From DASZMJ01 sp035551935 (GTDB lineage: Bacteria; Planctomycetota; Planctomycetia; Isosphaerales; Isosphaeraceae): a stretch of 39,730 nt of DNA. The position numbers were made by a program, and so were the translations under genes. Below are positions 1 to 10,529 of the stretch, piece by piece. The notes below the pieces were generated by a model that saw only the letters and a program-made list of their open reading frames with translations, made no database searches and was not told the DNA's origin. The first letter of the stretch is position 1, and each line of letters begins with the position of its first letter. The stretch spans positions 1-39,730 of the forward strand of contig DASZMJ010000355.1 in the NCBI GenBank assembly GCA_035551935.1, read 5' to 3'.

Positions 1-183
1 TCAGGGCGTGCCACCCGACGAGGTGCCCCGAGGCCGGTTGCGAGGATTTCGCGAAAAAAAGACCGGAATTCGGGAATAAGTTTCGGCGCCGGAAACGAGA
101 TTAAAGGAAGCAGGATCGCGACAGGGGCGACGACCGCCCATTTCCAACCGAGTGCCTGGCTCCTTTTCTTGAGGCTCCCCGAC

Positions 184-1317
184 ATGGCCACGACCACGAC
201 GACCAAGACCCAGCTCTCCGCCGCGCAGCTTGCCGCCCGACGCGCCAACGCCCTGCTCTCGACCGGCCCGCGCACCCCCGAGGGCAAGGCCATCGCGTCC
301 ATGAACGCCGTGACCCACGGCCTGTGCACCACCGTCGCGGTCCTGCCCGGCGAGAGCGTCGAGGAGTTCCAGACCACGCTGGAGGGCTGGGTCCACGAGC
401 TCAAGCCCGCCGATTCGTACGAGCGCGAGCTGGTCTACAACATGGTCTGCGCCTCGATCGCCCTGACGCGGGTCCGCAAGGCCGACAACGCCGCCGTCTC
501 GGCCCGCGTCCGCGACGCCGGCGCCAGGTGGGACGATCAGCGCGCCGCGGGCCTCACGGCGCTCGTCGAGGCGATCCACGCCGACCGGATCGAGGCGCAC
601 GAGGCCTTGCTGCGCCGCGGCGACGGCTGCCGCTGGCTGATCGCGAGCTGGCGCGAGCTGGCCGAGGCGCTCGACGACGGCGGCCACTGGACGTTCCAGC
701 AGCGTGATTTCGCGATCCGGCTGCTCGGCGTCCACTCCGGAGCCACGAGCGACCCGACGGTGCGGCTCGTCCACGGGCTGGGCATGGGCCTGGAGGCGGA
801 ACTCGGCCTCGGCGCGAAGGAGCACGAGTCGAGCAAGACGCACCTCGGCCTCGACGTCATCCGCGACCCCAATCCGGGCGAGGAGTTGCGCGCGATCGTC
901 GCCGACGAGCTGGAGGCGTTGGAGGCGCTGCGGCCGGCGCTGGAGGCGGCCGACGCCGCCGATCGCGAGGCGGCGATCGCGGCCTCGTATGTGGATACGA
1001 CGGATGATGGGATGCGTCGGCACCGCTACTTGCAGGACCACCTGCGCACGCTGCGGCAGCTCTCGGCGTCGCTGATCGCCAGCAAGAAGGCCCGGCACAC
1101 GCCGCGGCCGGTCCCCGTCGCCACACCCGCGCCCGTGGCGCAGCACACCCCGATGCCGGCGGAGGCGCCGGTACGGAACGAACCGAAGAATGACGCAAAC
1201 CATTTATCCGAATCGGGTTTCGATGCAATACCCGTCCCCGGTCCGTCGCGGCTGGTCTCGAAGCTGTTCGCCGGCTGGGCGCCGCGGCCGTCGGCGGCCC
1301 TGCCCGGGGCGGTCTGA
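184..1317 (+). CDS. Planctomycete multicopy-family hypothetical protein
   Basis: A 377-residue protein of unknown function. The N-terminal segment at about residues 16-46 (ARRANALLSTGPRTPEGK, then NAVTHGL) is the signature of a hypothetical family that is present in many copies in planctomycete genomes (recalled knowledge). The middle is Ala/Glu/Arg-rich and looks helical; no catalytic motif, signal peptide or membrane segment is visible. I chose the ATG at 184 over an in-frame TTG at 169 because GAGG lies 9 bases upstream of it. The Pro-rich C-terminus holds RNEPKN at residues 331-336. This is encoded by a word (1174-1187) that matches exactly the core of the non-coding repeats near 20.35 and 20.61 kb. 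Downstream hairpins probably end the transcript. A DNA-binding or mobile-element role is possible but not shown. Confidence 0.75.
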   Translation: MATTTTTKTQLSAAQLAARRANALLSTGPRTPEGKAIASMNAVTHGLCTTVAVLPGESVEEFQTTLEGWVHELKPADSYERELVYNMVCASIALTRVRKADNAAVSARVRDAGARWDDQRAAGLTALVEAIHADRIEAHEALLRRGDGCRWLIASWRELAEALDDGGHWTFQQRDFAIRLLGVHSGATSDPTVRLVHGLGMGLEAELGLGAKEHESSKTHLGLDVIRDPNPGEELRAIVADELEALEALRPALEAADAADREAAIAASYVDTTDDGMRRHRYLQDHLRTLRQLSASLIASKKARHTPRPVPVATPAPVAQHTPMPAEAPVRNEPKNDANHLSESGFDAIPVPGPSRLVSKLFAGWAPRPSAALPGAV

Positions 1318-1681
1318 GGCCCGTTTCGGGCCCTCGGACGACCGTCATGCATCGGCGAAGGCCGACCCGAAGGGGTCGGCGGCGACCGGGGTGCGCCTTC
1401 GTAGCAGGCACCTCGAGGGCTCGGGGTTGGTCGTCGACGGTGGTTGCGGCGGACGGTCGGCCCCGCGGTTGTCAAGGTCTTTCGTTGATGCCGGGGGGGT
1501 GGTCGTGCCGATTCTGGGAGTTGAGAGGCGAGGTCCGCGCCCGCCGGCCGCGCCGAAGAGGCCGGCGCCCCCACCGGCTTTTGCTGATCGCGGGGGCCGT
1601 CGGCGCCGATCCAATGGATTGCCGGGTCAGTCGGCCTCGGTACCAGGACGGACGAGCCCAGACCTGCAAGGAGATAAGGGA
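1318..1681. other. Intergenic region, 364 bases
   Basis: Gap between the first gene and the large exported protein. Reading frames that cross it translate to Arg/Pro/Gly-rich shadow sequence. It holds two hairpins just after the upstream stop (around 1316-1335 and 1361-1380) and, at its 3' end, the strong ribosome binding site of the next gene (AAGGAG at 1668-1673). I see no recognisable RNA gene. The promoter of the downstream gene should lie here but no convincing -35/-10 pair was found. Confidence 0.6.
1361..1380. terminator. Perfect hairpin downstream of the first gene
   Basis: Stem of 8 bp (gccgaccc / gggtcggc) with a 4-base loop, 44 bases after the stop codon at 1317. A weaker hairpin with a ttt loop (1318-1332) lies just before it. 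Neither is followed by a T tract, so a factor-independent terminator is uncertain; it could equally protect the 3' end of the mRNA. Confidence 0.35.
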
Positions 1682-4600
1682 ATGTCTCGAACCCCAAGCC
1701 GCCGCCCGCGGGCGGGTGGCCCGGCCCCGCGACGGAGTCGCCGGCACCGGATCGAGCCCGTCCAGGTCCTCGAAGACCGCTGGGTGATGGCGCCGATCGT
1801 CGCGACCAATGCCTTCACCGCGACGTTCACCGCGGCGGCGGTGCCGACGAATGCCGACCTCGGCACCGTCACGATCGCGTCGGTCCCGCTGACCACCGCA
1901 CCGGCGCCGCTGACGAGCGTGGCGCTGGTGACGCCGATCGCGGCCTTCGGCGGCGACAACGTGACGATCCAGGCCGGGCCCGGCGGCGACTTCGGCTCGG
2001 GCGTCTACGCGATCACCCGCGGCCACCTCGACGCCAACGGCAACCTCGTCGGCACCCCCGGCGTGATCTACCGGATCGACCCGGCGACCGGCCGGGCCAC
2101 GACCTTCTTCGACCTCAACACGGTCGTCAACCAACTCGAGCCCGGGGCCAATGCGAGCAACTCGCTGGGCAACTCGACCGGGTTCGTCAACTGGTACAGC
2201 ATGACCTTCGACGCCGAGGGAATCTTCGACGGCAAGCCCTCGCTGTTCGTCTCGTCGGTCGACCGCACCGACCCGGCCAAGAACATCATCTTCCGGATCG
2301 CGCCCGACGGCTCGTTCCTGGGGGCCTTCGTCAGCCTGTCGTCGGGCCAGGGGGCGCAGTCCTTCGACGTCAGCCCGACCTCGATCCTGATCCCGCCGGC
2401 GCAGCAGCAGTCGTTCCTGCGCGGGCTGTTCGTCGGCAACGGCGTCAGCAACGCGACGACCAACTTCGCGGCCCTGTTCTTCGACGCCAACGTCTTCCCG
2501 TCCGGGACGAATGTCAACAACGTCGCGGCCCTGCCGGCGGGCGTCGACGTGACCCCGCTGACCCAGGGGCCGCAGGTCGGCCTGACGGCGGCGAACACCG
2601 ACTACTTCTCGCCGGTCTACTCGGCGTTCACCGACTTCGGCACGCCGGGGCTGCCCTACGACCCGCAGTCCGGCGGCATCCCGGCGCGGCCGGGCCTCAG
2701 CGGCGTCCAGGGCCTCGGCGGCGAGTTCCTGATCCCGACCCCGGCCACGCCGGGCAACGTCCTGGCCGGCAACGGCTACGACATCAACACGCCCTTGACG
2801 CCGGCGCAGGTCACGTTCATGACCACGCAGCCGACGGCGACGGTCGCCTCGGGCCTCGACCAGATCCCCGCCGTCTCGACCCCGTTCCGCCGGTTCCAGA
2901 GCATCGCCTTCGACCAGTACGGCTACTTCTCGAACAACTTCCCGAACCCGCCGGTCGCCGGCACCGTCCCCGACCCGCTCCCGTACGCGGGGGCCATGTT
3001 CGTCTCCGACCTGGCGACCGGCCTGGCCGTCTCGGTCACGCCGATCAACACCCCCGCGGCGCCGGCGATCCCGGTGCCGATCCAGGGGCCGGGCACGATC
3101 GGCGTCCAGCTCGTCAACCCCGGCCAGCCGTTCAACGCCGCGACCAACCCGTACGTGCCGATCGTCACCAACGGCAACACCACCGACGGCTCGAACCTCG
3201 GCGGCCGCATCCTCCGCATCGAGCCCAACGGCACGGTCACGACGTTCGCCTATAACTTCAACACCTCGCGGTTCCAGAACTCCACCAGCTTCATCCAAAG
3301 CAGCCTGAGCATCACCTTCTCCAACGACGGCACGATACTCTACGCCTCCGACGGTGACGGCATCTGGGAGTTCAAGACCGTCACCGACCTGGCCAGCTCG
3401 ACCTCCGGCTCGATCACCGGCCTGAACGACCTGCGGAGCCTGGGCGTCCCCTACGACGGCCAGAACAGCGCCGTCGCGGTCCTCGACACCGGCGTCGACG
3501 CGACCAACCCGGCGTTCAAGGGCCAGGTCTCCACCGGCCAGAACGTCGTGTTCAACGGGCCCGGCAACCAGGACCTCGCGGGCCTGGCGACCGGGACGAC
3601 CGCGACGACGGCCAACAGCGTCGGCCACGGCACGCCGATCGCCGGCGTCATCGCGCAGTTCGTCCCCCAGGCGACGATCGTGCCGGTCGACGTCTTCTCG
3701 CCCGCCACCACCACCGGGGCCGTCGCCGGCTCGTCGACGAACTTCCAGCTCCTGTACCAGGGGCTCCAGTACGTGGCGGCCAACCCGTTCGTCGCCGACC
3801 CGGTACGCGTCGGGCACCAGAACCGCGTCGTCGCGGCGGCGATCGGCTTCGGCACGCAGCAGGCCTTCACGACCGAGACCGAGGCGCTCCAGCGCTTCCC
3901 GCAGGCGACCGTCGCCCTGAAGAACGCGCTGCACAACGTCCGGCAGGCCGGCATCGCCCCGGTCGCCCCGGCCGGCGAGTTCGGCCAGCCCGGGACGAAC
4001 GTCGCGGGCACGACCGGCACGATCAACGGCATGAGCCTGCCGGCGATCTTCAACGAGGTCATCTCGGTGACCGGGACCTATCCGTTCCCGATCGCACCGA
4101 GCGCGACGACGACCCCGCTGGAGAACTTCGTCGGCGTGATCCCCAGGCCGGCGGGCCCGCTCCTGATCTTCGGCGGCACGAACCGGCCGGTGCCGGCCGG
4201 CGCGCTGGCCCTCGCGGCCCCCGACGCGACGATCTTCAAGGACAAGCTCGTCAGCGCCGCCAACCGCAGCCCGACGACCGACTACGCGGCGCCTGTGATG
4301 GACGTGCCGACCTTCGCGCGGACCGTCGCCGCGGCGGCCGGCGGCCCGGCGAACGCCTCGGGCAACAGCCCAGAGCACCTGACCTTCTCGCAGGCCGGCA
4401 CGGCCCTCTCGGCCGCCGAGGTCACGGGCTCCTTCGCGCTGGTCTCCTCGGCCATCAACTTCTGGTCGCAGCTCGCCACCACCGGCGGCGGCCAGACCGT
4501 CAACGCCTACCTGACCCAGCCCGTCGGCGCCCGCTCGTTGAACTTCGGCGCCAACGGGATCGTCCAGCTCTCCAACTACGCCAACCCCGACGGCATCAAC

Positions 4601-5956
4601 GCCATCCTCCAGTGGACCGCCGCGCCGGCGGTCGACAACCCGGCGTATTACGCCGACGGCATCGTGGGCGTCATCCCGCGGCCGACGACGGTCTCGCACA
4701 CGCAGCAGTTCCCGTCGTACTCGCGGATCAGCGTCTCCAACGCCGTCGCCGCGATCGAGGGGACGGTGGCGTTGAACTACCTGATCGCGCACAACGACCT
4801 CGGCCTCATCGACGCCAACCACGACGGCCTGATCACCGCGCAGGAGGTCCAGGACTTCGTCGACAAGGCGCCGACGATCGGCCTGCCCGAGGCCGGCGCC
4901 ATGGCCCGCCTGCTCGGCGGCACCGCCCGCATCCCCGGCACGCCGACGCCGACCTCGGCCGGCGAAAACCCGGACCAGCCCGACGTCCTCCAGCGGCGGT
5001 TCAACTTCTTCGACTACGCCCTCAACGGCCGGCTCACGGGGACGCTCTCGGTCGCCGGCCTCCAGCAGCTCTCGCAGCGCCTGCTGCCGACTCCGGACGA
5101 GTTCACGATCATCGACCGCCAGCGCGCCTCGGCCAACGGTTATCTGCTCGCCCCGGCCAACGTCCGCAACATCGTCACGCTCCAGCACCGGCTGCCGCGC
5201 TTCGAGTTCATCCCGCCGAGCCGGATCAGGCGGTTCCGCGGCATCTCGCCCCAGGCCTTCAACGTCGGTGCCGGCCAGCCGCCGTTGGCCAACAGCCCGA
5301 CCTTCTCCCTCGGGGCGCTCGGCGGCGTCGCCGGCGGGGCAGCCGCGGGCGGCGGCACCACAGGCAGCGGCACCACGGGCGGGGGCGTCACCGGAGCGTC
5401 GGTCTCGGCCGCGACCACGACCACAGCGGCGCAGGCGAGCACCCCCGCCGTCACCACGACGGCCCCCGTCACGACCGCCTCGACCACCACCACGGGTTCG
5501 AGCACGAACGCGAGCAACTCCGCCGCGGCGATCCTCCAGGCGATCCAGCAGATCGGCAAGACCGAGCCCGCCTCGACCTCGTCCCCGACCTCGACCGCGA
5601 CCTCGGGGACCCCCGCGACCACCACGGTCGCCTCGCAGCCGGTCACCGGGCTGACCACGCCGAACAGCGGCTTCACCGGCTCGACCCAGACGAGTTCGGT
5701 CGCGACCGCCCTCGGCACCCCGACCCCGGCCGGGACCGTCGGCGCCCCGGTCACCCAGGCCACGACCGCCGCCGCCCAGGCAGCTGCCGCGGCCACCCAC
5801 CGCGCCACGGTGCGGGCCCAGTCGCAGGCCGCGGCGCAGCAGTTGGCCCAGGCCAAGCTCCAGGTCGCCGCGTCGAAGAAGAGCGGCAACTCCGCCAGCC
5901 TCGGCAAGATGTTCGAGTCCGTCACCAACCTGTTCCACCCCAAGAAGAAGGCATGA
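1682..5956 (+). CDS. Giant exported beta-propeller / subtilase-like (S8) protein
   Basis: A 1424-residue protein. The start is fixed by AAGGAG 8 bases before the ATG. The N-terminus is Arg-rich and carries an LEDR motif at residues 30-33, the type found on many large planctomycete surface proteins. Residues of roughly 60-590 hold repeated 'R.I.P.G..T.F' blades that suggest a beta-propeller. A subtilase-like domain follows: Asp motif VLDTGVD (D602), His motif GHGTPIAGVI (H649) and a Ser region RISVSNAVAAIEG (candidate Ser S1019). The Ser loop lacks the usual GTSxAxP, and the oxyanion Asn position reads APAGEFG (E766), so proteolysis is doubtful. A calcium-binding EF-hand-like loop, DANHDGLITAQE, sits at 1044-1055. 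The last ~230 residues are a Gly/Thr/Ser/Ala-rich linker and an Ala/Gln-rich helix ending in KKKA. Likely surface-exposed; its substrate or partner is unknown. Confidence 0.8.
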   Translation: MSRTPSRRPRAGGPAPRRSRRHRIEPVQVLEDRWVMAPIVATNAFTATFTAAAVPTNADLGTVTIASVPLTTAPAPLTSVALVTPIAAFGGDNVTIQAGPGGDFGSGVYAITRGHLDANGNLVGTPGVIYRIDPATGRATTFFDLNTVVNQLEPGANASNSLGNSTGFVNWYSMTFDAEGIFDGKPSLFVSSVDRTDPAKNIIFRIAPDGSFLGAFVSLSSGQGAQSFDVSPTSILIPPAQQQSFLRGLFVGNGVSNATTNFAALFFDANVFPSGTNVNNVAALPAGVDVTPLTQGPQVGLTAANTDYFSPVYSAFTDFGTPGLPYDPQSGGIPARPGLSGVQGLGGEFLIPTPATPGNVLAGNGYDINTPLTPAQVTFMTTQPTATVASGLDQIPAVSTPFRRFQSIAFDQYGYFSNNFPNPPVAGTVPDPLPYAGAMFVSDLATGLAVSVTPINTPAAPAIPVPIQGPGTIGVQLVNPGQPFNAATNPYVPIVTNGNTTDGSNLGGRILRIEPNGTVTTFAYNFNTSRFQNSTSFIQSSLSITFSNDGTILYASDGDGIWEFKTVTDLASSTSGSITGLNDLRSLGVPYDGQNSAVAVLDTGVDATNPAFKGQVSTGQNVVFNGPGNQDLAGLATGTTATTANSVGHGTPIAGVIAQFVPQATIVPVDVFSPATTTGAVAGSSTNFQLLYQGLQYVAANPFVADPVRVGHQNRVVAAAIGFGTQQAFTTETEALQRFPQATVALKNALHNVRQAGIAPVAPAGEFGQPGTNVAGTTGTINGMSLPAIFNEVISVTGTYPFPIAPSATTTPLENFVGVIPRPAGPLLIFGGTNRPVPAGALALAAPDATIFKDKLVSAANRSPTTDYAAPVMDVPTFARTVAAAAGGPANASGNSPEHLTFSQAGTALSAAEVTGSFALVSSAINFWSQLATTGGGQTVNAYLTQPVGARSLNFGANGIVQLSNYANPDGINAILQWTAAPAVDNPAYYADGIVGVIPRPTTVSHTQQFPSYSRISVSNAVAAIEGTVALNYLIAHNDLGLIDANHDGLITAQEVQDFVDKAPTIGLPEAGAMARLLGGTARIPGTPTPTSAGENPDQPDVLQRRFNFFDYALNGRLTGTLSVAGLQQLSQRLLPTPDEFTIIDRQRASANGYLLAPANVRNIVTLQHRLPRFEFIPPSRIRRFRGISPQAFNVGAGQPPLANSPTFSLGALGGVAGGAAAGGGTTGSGTTGGGVTGASVSAATTTTAAQASTPAVTTTAPVTTASTTTTGSSTNASNSAAAILQAIQQIGKTEPASTSSPTSTATSGTPATTTVASQPVTGLTTPNSGFTGSTQTSSVATALGTPTPAGTVGAPVTQATTAAAQAAAAATHRATVRAQSQAAAQQLAQAKLQVAASKKSGNSASLGKMFESVTNLFHPKKKA

Positions 5957-5981
5957 TGGGACACCGATCGTCTTCCCCCGG

Positions 5982-6060
5982 AGCAGGCACGCTCCGCGTG
6001 CCGACCGCCGACCCCACCGAACGGTGTGGGGTTGCGGACGGCACGCGGAGCGTGCCTGCT
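5982..6060. repeat. REP/MITE-like element with perfect 22-bp inverted repeats
   Basis: Arms 5982-6003 and 6039-6060 are exact reverse complements (22 of 22). Inside them a second perfect stem pairs 6011-6017 with 6026-6032, so the whole 79 bases can fold into one long hairpin. It lies between two convergent genes and could act as a bidirectional terminator. The arm word 'agcaggcac.ctccgcg' recurs as a single arm at 20412-20428 in this window, which favours a dispersed repeat family over a one-off terminator. Confidence 0.75.
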
Positions 6061-6077
6061 ACGACCTCAGAGGTCGT
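6061..6077 (-). other. Short perfect hairpin over the stop codon of the small membrane protein gene
   Basis: acgacct / aggtcgt, a 7-bp stem with a 3-base loop, directly abuts the 22-bp inverted repeat and spans the stop codon (6067-6069, minus strand). Together the two hairpins make this convergent junction strongly structured. It may be part of the same element or the 3' hairpin of the gene. Confidence 0.4.
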
Positions 6078-6486
6078 CGGGGCCCTTCGGCAACGGCGGC
6101 TCGGGCGGGTCCGGTGCGACCGGCGACCAGGGTCGCGCCGCGGCTCGGAGGTACTTCCTCTTCATCGCCTCGTGCCAGTCCTGGTTGGCATTGATGCGAC
6201 GATGATACTCGGCGACACGCCGATCCGTCTCGATCCTACGAGAATCATCTAAATATAAAATTATAAAATATTCTATGAACAAATCCTTTCCATATTTATT
6301 CGTCCAGTATGTAACCCCTTGCGTCGTGATCCCGCTTGTCGCGATGTGAGAGTCGTGGAGTTCCGCCAAACTGGCGAAGTGGACGCGCCGCCACCGAATC
6401 CATCGCCATCCTCCGAGCGCGAGGGCGGCGACGGCCACGAGCACCATCAGCCCCCGGACTGACAGCCGCGGTCGTGGCAGGCGCAT
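6067..6486 (-). CDS. Small single-pass membrane protein
   Basis: 139 residues. The N-terminus RLSVRGLMVLVAVAALALGG (residues 7-26) is a hydrophobic segment of the 'R.S.R.LM..VA..AL.LG' type common in small planctomycete membrane proteins (recalled knowledge), so a short cytoplasmic N-terminus and an outside or periplasmic body are likely. The body is polar with a Trp/Arg-rich start and a Pro-rich tail (EPPLPKGPDDL). Function unknown. It lies 9 bases downstream of the DUF1501 gene and is probably the last gene of that operon. Its middle (6241-6300) is extraordinarily AT-rich for this window, encoding an Ile/Tyr/Phe/Lys-rich stretch, which suggests foreign or poorly adapted sequence. Confidence 0.7.
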   Translation of the reverse strand: MRLPRPRLSVRGLMVLVAVAALALGGWRWIRWRRVHFASLAELHDSHIATSGITTQGVTYWTNKYGKDLFIEYFIILYLDDSRRIETDRRVAEYHRRINANQDWHEAMKRKYLRAAARPWSPVAPDPPEPPLPKGPDDL

Positions 6487-6495
6487 GCCCCTACC

Positions 6496-8001
<1,506 letters not shown>

Positions 8002-8024
8002 GGCCAGGGCCTCCGGCGGCGCGA

Positions 8025-10529
8025 TCAATCCACGTACAGGAACTCGTTCAGATTCAGGACCATCAGCGCGAACACCCGCCGCGCCGCGTCGTCGCCGAGG
8101 CCGTCCTCGTGGCGGAGCGCGGCGAGGAAGGCCAGCGAGCGGCCGACCTCGCCCTCGGTCGGCTCGCGGCCGAGGGCGAGGCGGAAGGCCCGTCGGACCC
8201 GGGCGCGATCGTCGTCGCCGGCTTCGCGGCGGAGGCGGTCGGCGAGCCGGCCGGCCTGGGCGTTCAGGAAGGCGCCGTTGAGCATGCCGAGCGCCTGCGT
8301 CGGCTGCGTCGTGCTGAACCGGACGGGCGACGAGCGATCGGTCTCGGCGAGGTCGAACCCCTCGAGGATCGGCACCAGGAGCGAGCGCTTTACATGAATA
8401 TAAACGCTCCGCCGCGCCTGTTCCGACGGCGGCGACTTGCCCCACCCGTACCCGGGCATCGACTGGCTCGCGAGGACCTCGGCCGGCAATTCGGGGTAGA
8501 TGCCGGGGCCGAACATCCTGGGGTTCAAGGTGCCGCCGACGGCGAGGACCGCGTCGCGGATCTCCTCGCCGGTCAGGCGCCTCATGTCGAACCGCCAGAC
8601 GAGGTCGTTGACCGGGTCCTTCGCCAGCGCCTCGGGCCGGCCGCTCGACGACATCCGGTAGGCGTTCGAGGTCAGGATCAGGCGGTGGATCGGCTTGAGC
8701 CGCCAGCCGCCCTTGACCAGCTCGCTCGCGAGCCAGTCGAGCAGCTCGGGGTGCGTCGGCCGGTCCCCCTGGAGGCCGAAGTTGTTCGGCGAGCGGACGA
8801 TCCCCCGGCCGAAGTGGTGCTGCCAGAGTCGATTGACCATGACCCGCGCCGTCAGCGGGTTCTCCGGCGACGTGATCCAGTCCGCCAATGCCGTGCGGCG
8901 GCCCGACGACTTCGCGCCCGGGGCCGGCGGCGGGATGACGGGGCTCGAGGCGCCGAGGACCGTCGGGAAGCCGGGCTCGACCTCGTCCCCCTTGGCGTGC
9001 GGGTTGCCGCGCAGGAGCACGAACGTCTCCGGCGCGACCGGGCCCGCCTCGCTGACCCGGAGGGCCATCGCCGCCTCGGGCTTGCCCTTCTGGAGCCCGC
9101 GGAGGTCGCGGTGCAATTCCCGATATCTCTTGATCTTCTCCTTGCCGAGGAGCCGCTCCCCCTCGTCGCGGACGAGCTTCCCCAGGTCGCTGACCGCCAT
9201 GACCCCCTGGTCCTCGGCCTTCGCCTTCGCCTCCCGCTCGATCGCCTCGATTTCGAGTCGCGCCGCGGCACGACGCGCTTCGTATTCCCCGAGTTTATCC
9301 TGGAAAGCCGTCCGATCCTCACCGGTATCGAACAGGGGCGATTCGTCGGTGGGCCCGCCGTTGCGGAAATGGTTGACGTTCTGGAAGAAGGCGATCAGGC
9401 GATAATAGTCCCGCTGGGGGATCGGGTCGATCTTGTGGTCGTGGCAGCGGGCGCAATCGACGGTCAGGCCGAGGAAGACCTGGCCGGTCGTGGCGACGAT
9501 GTCGTCAAGGCCGTCGTACCGCGCCTGGTCGCGGTCGGTCGGCTCGTCGTCCCAGATGCCGAGGCGATAGAAGCCCGTCGCGATCAGCCCGTCATCGCCG
9601 CCGGGGAGCTCGTCGCCGGCCAGTTGTTCGCGGAGGAAACGGTCATAGGGCTTGTCGTCGTTGAGCGCGCGGATGACGTAGTCGCGATAGCGCCAGGCAT
9701 TCGGCTTGGGGTTGTCGCGCTCGTAGCTATTCGTCTCGGCGAACCGGACGAGGTCGAGCCAGTGCCGTCCCCACTTCTCGCCGAAGTGCGGCGAGGCGAG
9801 GAGCCGATCGACGAGGCGTTCGTAGGCCGTCGGCGAGTCGTCGGCGAGGAACGCGTCGACCTCCTCGGGCGTCGGCGGCAGGCCGGTGACGTCGAACGTC
9901 ACGCGCCGGATCAGCTCTCGACGACCGGCGGGCGGGTTCGGCCGCAGTCCCTTCGATTCGAGTTTCGCAAGGAGGAACGCATCGATCGGATTGAGGACCC
10001 ATCCCCGATCCTGGACGTCCGGGACCGCCCGGGCCTGGACGGGCCGGAAGGCCCAGTGGGCGCGGTCCTTGTCGGTGACCTGGTACTCCCCTTTGCGGGC
10101 GGGGGCGGGGGCAGCCGTGGCGTCGGCGCCCGGCCACGGGGCACCGATGCGGACCCAGCGGGCGAGGTCGTCGATCTGCTCGCGCGCGAGCTTGCCCGAG
10201 GGGGGCATCTTGAGATTGTCGTCCTCCTGGCGGACGGCGGCGATCAGGAGGCTCTCGTCGGGCTTGCCGGGCACGACCGCCGGCCCGAGGTCGCCCCCCG
10301 CGAGGGCCCCGGCGCGCGAGTCGAGCCGCAGGCCCGACTTCTGCTTCTCCGGCCCGTGACACTTCTGGCAGCGTCCGGCGAGGATCGGCCGGACCTTCGC
10401 CTCGAAGAACCGAGCCTGCTCGTCCGACGGGGCATCCGCCGCCCGCGCCACGACGACCGGGACCCAGGTCGACACGATCAGGGCCGCGAGCGCAGCCGGG
10501 AGCGAACGTGCGGTTGTCGGAGCGATCAT
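8025..10529 (-). CDS. PSCyt1-PSCyt2-PSD1 protein (DUF1549/DUF1553), exported cytochrome-like
   Basis: 834 residues. A hydrophobic signal peptide (about residues 10-30) precedes a cytochrome c-type heme site CQKCH at 54-58 in a PSCyt1 domain with the usual KMPPSGKL segment. The PSCyt2/DUF1549 domain follows (NPIDAFLLAKLE, VTFDVTGLPPTPEEVDAF, GEKWGRHWLDLVRFAE, and a second CARCHDHKIDPI site). After a charged coiled-coil-like linker comes PSD1/DUF1553 (NPLTARVMVNRLWQHHFGRG, LLDWLASELVKGGW, RRLTGEEIRDAVLAVGG), ending in LMVLNLNEFLYVD as in the family. It is the first gene of the operon with DUF1501 and the small membrane protein. The role is probably electron transfer or oxidation of a complex substrate outside the cytoplasm (inference). 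The ATG at 10529 precedes the signal peptide; the longer frame upstream is Arg-rich shadow. Confidence 0.9.
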   Translation of the reverse strand: MIAPTTARSLPAALAALIVSTWVPVVVARAADAPSDEQARFFEAKVRPILAGRCQKCHGPEKQKSGLRLDSRAGALAGGDLGPAVVPGKPDESLLIAAVRQEDDNLKMPPSGKLAREQIDDLARWVRIGAPWPGADATAAPAPARKGEYQVTDKDRAHWAFRPVQARAVPDVQDRGWVLNPIDAFLLAKLESKGLRPNPPAGRRELIRRVTFDVTGLPPTPEEVDAFLADDSPTAYERLVDRLLASPHFGEKWGRHWLDLVRFAETNSYERDNPKPNAWRYRDYVIRALNDDKPYDRFLREQLAGDELPGGDDGLIATGFYRLGIWDDEPTDRDQARYDGLDDIVATTGQVFLGLTVDCARCHDHKIDPIPQRDYYRLIAFFQNVNHFRNGGPTDESPLFDTGEDRTAFQDKLGEYEARRAAARLEIEAIEREAKAKAEDQGVMAVSDLGKLVRDEGERLLGKEKIKRYRELHRDLRGLQKGKPEAAMALRVSEAGPVAPETFVLLRGNPHAKGDEVEPGFPTVLGASSPVIPPPAPGAKSSGRRTALADWITSPENPLTARVMVNRLWQHHFGRGIVRSPNNFGLQGDRPTHPELLDWLASELVKGGWRLKPIHRLILTSNAYRMSSSGRPEALAKDPVNDLVWRFDMRRLTGEEIRDAVLAVGGTLNPRMFGPGIYPELPAEVLASQSMPGYGWGKSPPSEQARRSVYIHVKRSLLVPILEGFDLAETDRSSPVRFSTTQPTQALGMLNGAFLNAQAGRLADRLRREAGDDDRARVRRAFRLALGREPTEGEVGRSLAFLAALRHEDGLGDDAARRVFALMVLNLNEFLYVD

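Noticed and set aside
1472..5938. A 1488-codon antisense frame under the giant exported protein
   Set aside because: Composition is Arg/Gly/Asp-rich with no domain, as expected for the shadow of a GC-rich gene. The plus-strand frame has motifs and a strong ribosome binding site.
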